Below, in pieces: positions 1 through 10,902 of a stretch of DNA of 64,000 bases. Source of the DNA: Dallia pectoralis (Eukaryota; Chordata; Actinopteri; Esociformes; Umbridae); assembly GCA_029465975.1 (NCBI GenBank), contig CM055756.1, positions 3,140,601 through 3,204,600 of the forward strand, given 5' to 3'. Position numbers and translations under genes: made by a program. The notes under the pieces are model-generated. The model had not been told where the DNA came from, made no database searches, and saw only the letters and a program-made list of their open reading frames with translations. The first letter of the stretch is position 1, and every line of letters starts with the position of its first letter.

Positions 1-1995
1 TGCAGGAAAACGCCATAGGGTCTACTACATCTTTCAACTTTGGTAAAAACTACTGGGCAAAAACTGAAAAGCTATGTTATGGATCAAACTTTGGAACAGT
101 TCTGTCTTAATAGAGGAAAATTCAGCCTGGAATTCACATTCATCTCACAAAGCCATTGTTGCTGTGTCTTAAAAACTTCACCCTGGATTAGGTTGAAGTG
201 AAACCCACTTTTAGGAAAGAGGGGTGCTTCTTTCCACTCCAGGTTTGTGTGATAAATTTGAACCCCTCATTCCCTTGTCTGCCTCTGCTTCTCTTCCTTC
301 GCCCTCTTTATGCGCCTTTTTTCTGCAGTCTTTTTGCTTTATTTAAGCTCTCTATGATCTTCAATTGAATTACCTCAAACTAACTGCATGTTCCTAAAGT
401 TTCTACTTAACAAAAATGAAAGACCAACCTGTCTGTCTTAAAGAAAATTCGGCCAATTTTTCATATTTAATCAATATTTAAGTCAGCAAAGTAACTCTCA
501 GAGGACCATTCAACGGACAGCAAATCGATAAATAAACGTGAAAGTGACGGTTAGCATCAGAAATGTAATACACAAGGTGGCAGATTGATATGTCGCACAT
601 GTATACACAGGGAGTCTTGAATAAGGCGGGGTCTAACTTCAATTGGGCGGAGTCTAACTTCAAGTGGGCAGGGTCTGATTTGAATGTGGCGGGGTTTGGG
701 AGGTGCTATAATGGGGGAATGAGGGGGTGGTTAGGGGGGACAGAAAGACACAAAAGAGGAATGACGGCTCACACGCCAGCCATTGTGAGAAAATTATACC
801 GTGGTGCCGCCAACAGAGGCAGCGTGGCACCCGGCCAACAGCCCGGGATAACAAAGACCACGATCCCTGTGTGTGAGTGAGCCTGGCCGGCCTACCGACT
901 CTCAAACGTTCATATTTACATGCGACGCGGAGAGTTAATTGCGGTAAATTCCTGCGCTGGGTGCAAAGTGGGGCCGGTTGTTTTTTTTATTTTACATAAC
1001 AAACACGTCGTTTCTAAGGACCCTTTTTTGCCTCCAAGTCTCCCCAGAAAAAAAAATATGCTAAAGAGTATTTCAGCACTTGGTATTCAAGAGAGCTGTA
1101 ACTTTGGTTTAATGCGCCCGATGCCAAAACCAACCTCATAATTAATCATTCAAATTGTAAAGAATGTATTGCGATTCGGTGGAGAGAATGAGTATTTCGC
1201 TGGAACGTTTGCTTAAAGCGGGTCTCCTTTTCTTAGAGCCATGCAAACAATTAATTGATGTTTACGTTCCGTTGATGTGTTTGGTTTCATTATGAGGTAA
1301 CTCCGACTCGCTTCGAAAGTGAACGTTTCAGGATTAAGACTAATCAGCATTACCTTAATGGAGAAAACTGTAACGTTCCATACATTGCTCAGATCAAACC
1401 GTGATACGAGCCATTTTTGAATTCGCTCCAGAAGGTTCTTTGAAAGGCCGTTATATGTTATAAATTCTCGACGGCTATAGGGGCCCCTCGGAACTCATCT
1501 TCACAGTAGTTGATGGAAAAATGCCAAAAAGTGTCAGCGTTGCTACGGTTCCTGATCTTCGGTAAATGAGCGGTGCCCTTTCGCTTCATACTTGGCAATG
1601 CAATTCCGAGCACATCAAAGTAGAACTGACCTTGCATACCAGATGAGGGTTGGATTAATGGCCTGGGCATATCGTCCCACCAAATCACCCCCACAAACGC
1701 ATCAAAACACGGTCAAAGAGATTTAAAGAGGAAAAATATTCTAAAAATCTACATCAACCAGTCAATGTTTCTAATTTGAACACTGTGACCAGGACAGGGA
1801 TAAGCAATGAGAGATTTGTTTCAAAAGCTTCCAATTAGGTGATATGTGGGAGGGTACAGTGACCTGGGTAATATGCCAAACGCCATCCGTTACCAAACGG
1901 ATCCAACAATTGACAGCACGTCTCCTCTCCTTTGCCTTTTAAAATGCGTCAGAACATAAACCGAGGAACGAAAAAGTCATAAAACACAACTCACT
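1..1995. other. Intergenic DNA, no gene recognised
   Basis: Unique-looking AT-rich sequence with only short open frames that match nothing I recognise. It holds one short 21-bp array (625-700, listed separately) and leads directly into the 69-bp minisatellite. No splice-flanked exon or RNA gene was seen. Confidence 0.6.
625..700. repeat. Short tandem repeat, 21-bp unit, about 3.6 copies
   Basis: Four units begin exactly 21 bp apart (625, 646, 667, 688). Each starts GGCGGGG or a one-base variant, followed by TCTAACTTCAA or a diverged form. The units carry GC-box-like GGGCGG cores, but no gene start lies nearby, so a promoter role is not supported. Confidence 0.75.
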
Positions 1996-4900
1996 GATGT
2001 GTGTGTGGGACCATGAGGTTGTGTTAATGACAAAGCAAACCGTATCACTGTACACTTAAATGAACACATGTGTGGGAACATATGAGGTTGTGTTAATGAC
2101 AAAGCAAACTGCATCACTGTACACTTAAATGAAAACATGTGTGGGAACATATGAGGTTGTGTTAATGACAAAGAAAACAGCATCACTGTACACTTGAATG
2201 AACACATGTGTGGGAACATATGAGGTTGTGTTAATGACAAAGCAAACAGCATCACTGTACACTTGAATGAACACATGTGTGGGAACATATGAGGTTGTGT
2301 TAATGACAAAGCAAACAGCATCACTGTACACTTGAATGAACACATGTGTAAGACCATATGAGGTTGTGTTAATGACAAAGCAAACTGCATCACTGTACAC
2401 TTGAATGAACACATGTGTGGGAACATATGAGGTTGTGTTAATGACAAAGCAAACAGCATCACTGTACACTTGAATGAACACATGTGTAAGACCATATGAG
2501 GTTGTGTTAATGACAAAGAAAACAGCATCACTGTACACTTGAATGAACACATGTGTGGGAACATATGAGGTTGTGTTAATGACAAAGCAAACAGCATCAC
2601 TGTACACTTGAATGAACACATGTGTGGGACCATATGAGGTTGTGTTAATGACAAAGCAAACAGCACCACTGTACACTTGAATGAACACATGTGTGGGAAC
2701 ATATGAGGTTGTGTTAATGACAAAGAAAACAGCATCACTGTACACTTGAATGAACACATGTGTAAGACCATATGAGGTTGTGTTAATGACAAAGAAAACA
2801 GCATCACTGTACACTTGAATGAACACATGTGTAAGACCATATGAGGTTGTGTTAATGACAAAGCAAACAGCATCACTGTACACTTGAATGAACACATGTG
2901 TGGGAACATATGAGGTTGTGTTAATGACAAAGCAAACAGCATCACTGTACACTTGAATGAACACATGTGTGGGACCATATGAGGTTGTGTTAATGACAAA
3001 GCAAACAGCATCACTGTACACTTGAATGAACACATGTGTGGGAACATATGAGGTTGTGTTAATGACAAAGAAAACAGCATCACTGTACACTTGAATGAAC
3101 ACATGTGTAAGACCATATGAGGTTGTGTTAATGACAAAGCAAACAGCATCACTGTACACTTGAATGAACACATGTGTGGGAACATATGAGGTTGTGTTAA
3201 TGACAAAGCAAACAGCATCACTGTACACTTGAATGAACACATGTGTGGGACCATATGAGGTTGTGTTAATGACAAAGCAAACAGCATCACTGTACACTTG
3301 AATGAACACATGTGTGGGAACATATGAGGTTGTGTTAATGACAAAGCAAACAGCATCACTGTACACTTGAATGAACACATGTGTAAGACCATATGAGGTT
3401 GTGTTAATGACAAAGAAAACAGCATCACTGTACACTTGAATGAACACATGTGTGGGAACATATGAGGTTGTGTTAATGACAAAGCAAACAGCATCACTGT
3501 ACACTTGAATGAACACATGTGTGGGACCATATGAGGTTGTGTTAATGACAAAGCAAACAGCATCACTGTACACTTGAATGAACACATGTGTGGGAACATA
3601 TGAGGTTGTGTTAATGACAAAGAAAACAGCATCACTGTACACTTGAATGAACACATGTGTGGGAACATATGAGGTTGTGTTAATGACAAAGCAAACAGCA
3701 TCACTGTACACTTGAATGAACACATGTGTGGGAACATATGAGGTTGTGTTAATGACAAAGCAAACAGCATCACTGTACACTTGAATGAACACATGTGTGG
3801 GACCATATGAGGTTGTGTTAATGACAAAGCAAACAGCATCACTGTACACTTGAATGAACACATGTGTGGGAACATATGAGGTTGTGTTAATGACAAAGCA
3901 AACAGCATCACTGTACACTTGAATGAACACATGTGTAAGACCATATGAGGTTGTGTTAATGACAAAGAAAACAGCATCACTGTACACTTGAATGAACACA
4001 TGTGTGGGAACATATGAGGTTGTGTTAATGACAAAGCAAACAGCATCACTGTACACTTGAATGAACACATGTGTGGGACCATATGAGGTTGTGTTAATGA
4101 CAAAGCAAACAGCATCACTGTACACTTGAATGAACACATGTGTGGGAACATATGAGGTTGTGTTAATGACAAAGAAAACAGCATCACTGTACACTTGAAT
4201 GAACACATGTGTAAGACCATATGAGGTTGTGTTAATGACAAAGCAAACAGCATCACTGTACACTTGAATGAACACATGTGTGGGAACATATGAGGTTGTG
4301 TTAATGACAAAGCAAACAGCATCACTGTACACTTGAATGAACACATGTGTGGGACCATATGAGGTTGTGTTAATGACAAAGCAAACAGCATCACTGTACA
4401 CTTGAATGAACACATGTGTGGGAACATATGAGGTTGTGTTAATGACAAAGCAAACAGCATCACTGTACACTTGAATGAACACATGTGTAAGACCATATGA
4501 GGTTGTGTTAATGACAAAGAAAACAGCATCACTGTACACTTGAATGAACACATGTGTGGGAACATATGAGGTTGTGTTAATGACAAAGCAAACAGCATCA
4601 CTGTACACTTGAATGAACACATGTGTGGGACCATATGAGGTTGTGTTAATGACAAAGCAAACAGCATCACTGTACACTTGAATGAACACATGTGTGGGAA
4701 CATATGAGGTTGTGTTAATGACAAAGAAAACAGCATCACTGTACACTTGAATGAACACATGTGTAAGACCATATGAGGTTGTGTTAATGACAAAGCAAAC
4801 AGCATCACTGTACACTTGAATGAACACATGTGTGGGAACATATGAGGTTGTGTTAATGACAAAGAAAACAGCATCACTGTACACTTGAATGAACACATGT

Positions 4901-5325
4901 GTGGGAACATATGAGGTTGTGTTAATGACAAAGCAAACAGCATCACTGTACACTTGAATGAACACATGTGTGGGAACATATGAGGTTGTGTTAATGACAA
5001 AGCAAACAGCATCACTGTACACTTGAATGAACACATGTGTGGGAACATATGAGGTTGTGTTAATGACAAAGAAAACAGCATCACTGTACACTTGAATGAA
5101 CACATGTGTGGGAACATATGAGGTTGTGTTAATGACAAAGCAAACAGCATCACTGTACACTTGAATGAACACATGTGTGGGAACATATAAGGTTGTGTTA
5201 ATGACAAAGAAAACAGCATCACTGTACACTTGAATGAACACATGTGTGGGACCATATAAGGTTGTGTTAATGACAAAGCAAATAGCATCACTGTACACTT
5301 GAATGAACACATGTGTGGGACCATA
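1996..5325. repeat. Large minisatellite, 69-bp unit, about 48 copies, with higher-order structure
   Basis: Units of 69 bp are repeated head to tail, each with the core GTTGTGTTAATGACAAAG and a 10-bp palindrome ACACATGTGT. Units differ mainly at two places: a linker (GGGAAC, GGGACC or AAGACC) and one base (aaagCaaac or aaagAaaac). Across the middle of the array these variants cycle every four units, and the one-base variant alternates between successive blocks, giving a period of eight units (552 bp). The first and last units carry more private changes. The unit length is divisible by three and free of stops in two minus-strand frames, so frames above 1000 codons appear; these are by-products of the repeat. 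Confidence 0.97.
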
Positions 5326-5776
5326 AGTCAGAAACAGACAATCCGGATCAGGTGAATAGACTCACTCTGATGTATGGTAGCAACCTGGCATCTAACTACT
5401 CTCATCTACCTGAGAACACCTGTCTTTTTAACGTGGACTTGATTTCTAGAGGTCTTTCATTATAGATCAGCTGGGCATTCGGGCCGCCATAGACGATGCC
5501 TTCATATTTAACCACATTGACAGAAGTGCGCCATAGCACCTGTCAAGTCATTACAAGACAGGCTGTCCTGCACTGACAGACTGGAGCAGAGCTGCATAGA
5601 GCCTTATTCCGTTAGACCATGAGAATGCAATTGCAAAGTGTGGCACTGTTTATCCCTGTTTACATTTGCATTAACATTTAAATGATGTCCACCAACCATC
5701 TGGGATTGCAATTTCATTTGAATTTAGTTCACTATATGCTTCCATAGACCTGCGCATGATACTGGATAAGTCAAAT
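5326..5776. other. Intergenic DNA between two arrays
   Basis: About 450 bp of non-repetitive sequence between the 69-bp and 36-bp arrays. No coding exon, RNA gene or transposon end was recognised. Confidence 0.6.
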
Positions 5777-6036
5777 TAGATTTGGTATATTCAGTCACAT
5801 GGAGCAGTTTAATTAATTTGGTATATGCAGTCATGGGGAGCAGTTTAATAGATTTATATGCAGTCGTGGGGAGCAGTTTAATAGATGTGGTATATGCAGT
5901 TGTGGAGCAATTTAATAGATTTGGTATCTGCAGTTGTGGTGAGCAGTTTAACAGATTTGGTATATGCAGTCTTGGGGAGCAGTTTAATAGATATGGTATA
6001 TGCAGTCTTGGGGAGCAGTTTAATACATTGTATATA
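5777..6036. repeat. Minisatellite, about 36-bp unit, about 7 copies
   Basis: Degenerate copies of TTGGTATATGCAGTC plus GGGGAGCAGTTTAATAGAT run head to tail. Some copies lack a few bases, so no frame stays open for long. The divergence between copies suggests an old array without recent homogenisation. Confidence 0.85.
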
Positions 6037-6813
6037 TTATGCTAACAGTATGTACTGGGTGTAGAGTGATTTGACATGTATTCATATATGTGTTAGCAAT
6101 TGATTTATGTATTGTATAAAAAGTGACTACATTTAAGTCCTCAAAAAAAGATTCTGGACCAATCAACTCTTGCACGTTGTGTCAATTATGAATTCTGTTC
6201 AGTGACTATTTTAAGTCTGGGTCGAGAACTGGGTCAACTCTAGAAAAGCCTGAATGAATGTGTATATTAATTCTACAAGGTGTTGGAAACATGTCACATT
6301 TGCTTTGGGAAAAAAGTGTTACAAAAAGTTATTTGGATGCTCCGACAGAACACATTTATGGTTCCTAGGAGAACAAGTTCCTTCGGAAAAGCCATTACAC
6401 AGCAGATGGAGATTGGTGGTACATTCACACTTGTAACAGCCCATTCCATCCGCATCCCAAAAATTCTCTGATGGGTTGCAATTGGAACTTCTCAAGCTAA
6501 ACAAGTAAACTGAACTGAGCACGCGGTGTAGCAGTACATATTGCATCAGAAGGTACTGTTAGCTCACTCGACAGCTAGCTTAATATCCCGCCGATCGGGC
6601 TATTACATTGCAATCCTTTTATATAGCATGAACGGATGGAACGCTGTCACAAGGTGGTCAAGAGTGTTGTGCGAATGGGACCACTGGAAGTTAGCGCTGT
6701 GTGTCGGGCCAGGTAAACAATCTGTGGAGGAAGCTACACTGTTAGCAAAAGCACATTGACATGGGTTTCACATGCAAGATGGGTCAATTAACTCATCCTG
6801 CTTCAACCAAATA
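6037..6813. other. Intergenic DNA with a possible old transposon scrap
   Basis: No gene recognised. Around 6268-6300 the text TTCTACAAGGTGTTGGAAAC resembles a widespread fish Tc1-related repeat as I remember it, but the match stops after about 40 bp. Cysteine-containing open frames at 6254-6546 on both strands match no family I know and lack splice context. Confidence 0.4.
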
Positions 6814-7433
6814 CTCAGGCTGCGTCCGAAATCGCGTACTTCCATACTTTATAGTATGCGAAAAACAGTACGCGAGCAGAGTAGTACAGTATGTCCGAAA
6901 TCATAGTATTCGGAAAAACAGTATGCGAAAAGTACCCGGATGACCTACTACTTCCGGCGAGATTCTGAAGTGTGCATATGATGGACACTTTACTATCCCA
7001 AGATGCAACAGGAGAGAGGAGTTTCATTTACATTTAAAAATGGTGGAAACCGGAGACGCGGCAGTCTTCAAGTATAACTACTTTAGAAATGTTAATAAAT
7101 AAAGATAAAAAGTGTAACTACTTTAAAAACACTTTTTTTGTTTCTTTGTGGTTAAATTATATTTGTTTAACATCATATAAGTAAACGATTGACTTAAAAG
7201 CGGGTTTGCTTTATGCGTGGTGGTAGGAGGACGCGGACAGAAACATGCTTCGCTTGCCCGGTAGATTATACAAGTAGAAAATTCTAACACGGCGCATGTA
7301 GTACGTCCGGACTCCATTCATACTACCCGGATTCATACTATATAGAACGTACTTTTTACACGGTCGCAAAGTACGTTCTTATTTAAATGTGGTACATACT
7401 CAACGTAGTATGCGATTTCGGACGCATCCTCAG
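6814..7433. mobile_element. Non-autonomous DNA transposon (MITE-like), 610 bp, with TIRs and 5-bp TSD
   Basis: The left end GCTGCGTCCGAAATCGCG (6819 on) and the right end CGATTTCGGACGCATC (to 7428) are near-perfect inverted repeats. A direct repeat CTCAG lies immediately outside both ends (6814-6818, 7429-7433), consistent with a target-site duplication. Subterminal parts are rich in short motifs such as GTATGCGA and AGTACG in both orientations. No transposase frame is present, so it must have been moved in trans. The superfamily cannot be fixed from what I see. Confidence 0.85.
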
Positions 7434-9889
7434 TCTCCCATTAACACAGTGCAACAAAGAGAAGTATTTGTCAGATGAACCAATGCTTATACACTTTAAT
7501 TTTGTTTTATACACTATATTACATTGTTCTGTTCTTTTGTTTGATTATGGACCGCCTGTAGGCTAAAAATTTTCTTATCTTTCTTGTGTTTGTCCTTCTT
7601 TTTATGTATTTATTTTTTCACACCTGACAACCGCTGACTGGTACAATAAATTGGTCAAATTCTAGACACTGTGAAGTGGACAGTATGTTCTTTAGATACT
7701 CAAAATGGACTGGCTGGCACCATTAGTCAAACCATGCACAAAGTCACATAGGCCTTTGTTTAATAAATTTGAATGTTTAAATTCAATGCATGTCTACTTG
7801 TTTGAAATAGCAACCACAGCAGTGTAACGGTGTGGACTTGAGGGGACGCCTTTTCAATTGTCAATTGAGTGTATATCCACTGTTTATTTCCATATGAGAC
7901 AATCATTTATTTGACCTCGTGTTAACATAGGAAACAACTTATCTGATTTAGATGATGTAATACGCCCATCAAAAAGATAAGACATGCCTTTGTTGATGTC
8001 AGAATAATAATTTCTCGACCAGCCAAACTTCTTTTTAAAGAAACAGCTAGCCATCAATGTAATCTATATTCAGTTAATGGTCTACGCATTAAATGATAAG
8101 TCCCACTTTCCTATAAGACATGAATACGCTCTGTTATTAATTAACATTTTATTATGTTTGGCGTTATTATCAGAGACGCCGCTTTGATCAAGAAGCCTTT
8201 AGGGAATTTAATCAGCGTGTTTTGGCGGAAAAATATCCGCGTGAGCCTTGGAACCATAAAAAAGAAGTTGATTGAACAAAAGAAAGCGATAATTAAAACC
8301 CAGAGCTAAAGGCATTACATTGTTTTACGCTTTAGACTGGTGATTCTCTGAGCGTGGAGCCAAGGACTATTACGGCACCAAATGCTGGGATATGGGAGTG
8401 GGCTCTAAAAGCTTGCTCACAGGGACAGGAGGCATTAGCTGCCCAGCATCTCCCAGTCTGTAGCTGGTATTAGCAGGCACCAAGCGCTCCGTCAACACCA
8501 ATTACTCCACACGCCGGTCATGTGACCAGTGTCAGATCTTTCCAACAGCTCTAAGACACAGCGAAAGGGAAGATGATGTGATATTGCATGTAAAAGATCC
8601 AACAACAAATGGTCAAAGTTCGGTGAATCGACGTAAAATGACATACGAAATGGAAGATATTTTTGCACAGTGAGAAAATAGTTTGTGAGAAAATAATTTA
8701 AGATTGCATTTGACACAACTTTGCAATAATATGCGGGAAGAAAATGGGTACATTGTGTCTTCATTGAGAACATATCTTCATGGATCTGAAGATCGACCTC
8801 AATGGTAATTTTGACCCAGGCTTTTTTCGATAATTAAATTGCATGAAAATCATAGCCACTTCATGGGCTCATACTGAATTATTTTCAACCGTAAAATCTT
8901 GTGGAGCAAATTAGGTAAACAGCTTTGCAAGGATATTTTGAAAAGTCATTCTAAGACACTGTGCTGCAAAGAAAACTACAGATAAAAAATGTTAAATACT
9001 TTTTAGCTTTATATGACAAATGTCTACCTATAATATCTGAATTATCTATGATCTGAGCAAAACAGCCTTAGGCCTAAGGCAAAACATCACCACTTCCCCA
9101 GTGGTGGACTGATTTGGTTTCCTATCAGCAGTATAGTAACTTGAATAACTTTAATCCTTCACCTTTGTTTAAAAACAGACTGGATGACGGACTAATGGAA
9201 ATAACGTGATCAGCTTCAGGTGAAACCCTGCTAACTCTGGAGTCATTCTGGAATGCCAGTTTAATTCTAGGGCACACTCCTGCTGTGTTCCAAATGGGGA
9301 GAGTTGGAGAACTGTCAACAGCTGCTGCTGAAAGTATAGATCAATAAATCAGTGTTATTTTATCAACACTTGCATTTGTAATAGGTTTGTAGTCTTCAGA
9401 TAACAGATGGTTCTACCCTGATTGGGGTAATGAACTGGTCACTTGGTTGACAAAACAAACAGTAGAAGTCAATTAGAACCCCTGATGTATTATCCAATGT
9501 CACCTAACATGATTCCCACAATCACAGACAATATCAGCTTCTGCAAAACGTGAATTGAATACATATTTATCAACTATTAACAAGCCTGACCTCAGCACTG
9601 TGCAGGTGTTGTGTTTTGCAAGCTATCTTAACGCATAGGTTTAATGTACTGGGCAGTGAGAGCAGTCCATGCCAATAAATGACCCACGCATATGTGGTGC
9701 ATGATGGGGGAGGGAGGGAGCACACAGAAGCTCCTATGGCAGGTGACCCAATAAATGACTTCAAGGTGTGTTAGTTTGGCTTTGACAGGTGACTCAATCA
9801 ATGTCCAACATGTGTTAAGTTGACATAGGCGAGATACAGATTTTTGGATTTGAAAGAAACTGAGATTTTGCATTATTTCAGCAACCGTC
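7434..9889. other. Intergenic DNA downstream of nog
   Basis: About 2.5 kb without a recognisable exon, RNA gene or complete mobile element. Short open frames at 8492-8773 and 9570-9873 (minus strand) have no family resemblance. It lies 3-prime of the minus-strand nog gene. Confidence 0.55.
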
Positions 9890-9926
9890 TTTATTACATG
9901 AATATAAATAATAAATAGCAGTTCCC

Positions 9927-9932
9927 TTTATT
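9927..9932 (-). terminator. Candidate nog poly(A) signal (AATAAA on minus strand)
   Basis: The plus strand reads TTTATT, the first canonical AATAAA on the minus strand below the nog stop codon. It would give a 3-prime UTR of about 300 nt. A second copy lies at 9890-9895. Prediction from the motif only. Confidence 0.4.
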
Positions 9933-9944
9933 TACATTAAAATG

Positions 9945-10080
9945 GGGCTACCGATATTCAGCGATATATCGGCTGCACGATATCTGAGGTCGATAGATTT
10001 TTTTCCTCCAACAACATAAAAAACCGTGTTCAATATAAATACAAAAGGTCTACCGATATTTATCTAGAAATACTGCAGAC
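9945..10080. repeat. Possible interspersed repeat rich in GATATATCGG-type palindromes
   Basis: Several near-palindromic strings (CCGATATTCAGCGATATATCGG, CACGATATC, CTACCGATATTTATC) are clustered here. Similar clusters occur in dispersed fish repeats that I recall, but no ends or duplication were identified. If the poly(A) call at 9927 is right, this lies in the nog 3-prime UTR. Confidence 0.3.
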
Positions 10081-10230
10081 ATGGTTACACACATAGGCCA
10101 ATAATACCGACTTTTTACAGGGACCCATGTAATTAAATGGCACGACCACATATACATAAAATACATTCCTACACTTGGTAGTACACATAGAAACATTATG
10201 ATCATAATTTATAGTTTATATGCGGTCATT

Positions 10231-10902
10231 TCAGTTCGCGCATGCGCATTTGCACTCGGTTATAACCGGGTACTGGACCGGTATCCAGGTGCATTTCAGA
10301 GCCCCTTTCCTCTGAACGCATCGCCATCGCAGTATGGTCAAGTGGGTCGAGTTGGCCGGCTTGCAGAGCATCCCCTCCGGGACCGAGCAGGACCGCTTGC
10401 TCTGACAGCCCCCCGCTCGCATGTACCGGGGCCAGAATCGGTTCCCCAGGTCGGTCCACGTGTACAGGACCGGGCAGAACGAGAAGGACCACAGCCACTG
10501 CTGCAGCCTCCGCTTGAGCTTCTTACTGGGCTTGTGCTTCTTGCCGAAGTGCTGCTCAAAGTCCAGGGCTCTGATGTCTTTGGGCATCGGTCCACTGGGT
10601 TTCTGTAGGAGGTCCATGTCGTCCAGGTCATCGTTCCCGGTGTATTTACTGTCCTGCGGTGCTGAAACCGAGATAAAGCGTCTGTCAAAATCTCCCAGAA
10701 CACTCCTCAGCTCGGTCTCATTGAGGTCTTTCTCTTTCGGGTCAAATATCGGATCCGGGTCCTCCTTCAGCTCCACCAGTGGCAGACTGTCACTGGGGAT
10801 GGGCCGCAAGAGGTAATAATGCTGGCACAGGCCCTCTTCTATCATAAGTCCGAGGGACAGCACCAGGATGCACACTGCAACCGCATGTTGTGACTGATCC
10901 AT
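10231..10902 (-). CDS. nog: Noggin, secreted BMP antagonist (single coding exon)
   Basis: Encodes 223 residues. Noggin is a secreted homodimer that binds BMP ligands and blocks their receptor contacts in the extracellular space. Residues 1-26 form a signal peptide ending before QHYYLLRP. Residues 27-60 are the conserved N-terminal clip (RPIPSDSLP, DPIFDPKEKDLNE). N-glycosylation sites lie at N61 and N184, and a basic heparin-binding stretch KKHKPSKKLKRRL at 121-133. The C-terminal cystine-knot region has nine cysteines (143, 166, 172, 180, 195, 204, 217, 219, 221), as in the family. I chose the ATG at 10902 (MDQSQ) because family members start this way; an in-frame ATG three codons upstream is possible. 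The gene is uninterrupted, as vertebrate noggins are. The protein ends in CACAN, two residues past the last cysteine. Which teleost paralogue (nog1, nog2 or nog3) is not settled by the sequence alone. Confidence 0.97.
   Translation of the reverse strand: MDQSQHAVAVCILVLSLGLMIEEGLCQHYYLLRPIPSDSLPLVELKEDPDPIFDPKEKDLNETELRSVLGDFDRRFISVSAPQDSKYTGNDDLDDMDLLQKPSGPMPKDIRALDFEQHFGKKHKPSKKLKRRLQQWLWSFSFCPVLYTWTDLGNRFWPRYMRAGGCQSKRSCSVPEGMLCKPANSTHLTILRWRCVQRKGALKCTWIPVQYPVITECKCACAN

Noticed and set aside
1977..5324. Overlapping minus-strand open frames of 1115 and 1061 codons built of 23-residue repeats
   Set aside because: The 69-bp unit is divisible by three and lacks stops in two frames, so both frames stay open automatically. 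Variants between units show no preference for silent changes, and there is no family similarity or splice context.
6254..6546. Cysteine-rich small protein frames on both strands
   Set aside because: No recognised domain, no splice signals, and overlapping frames on opposite strands of similar length suggest chance; part of the region resembles an old repeat.
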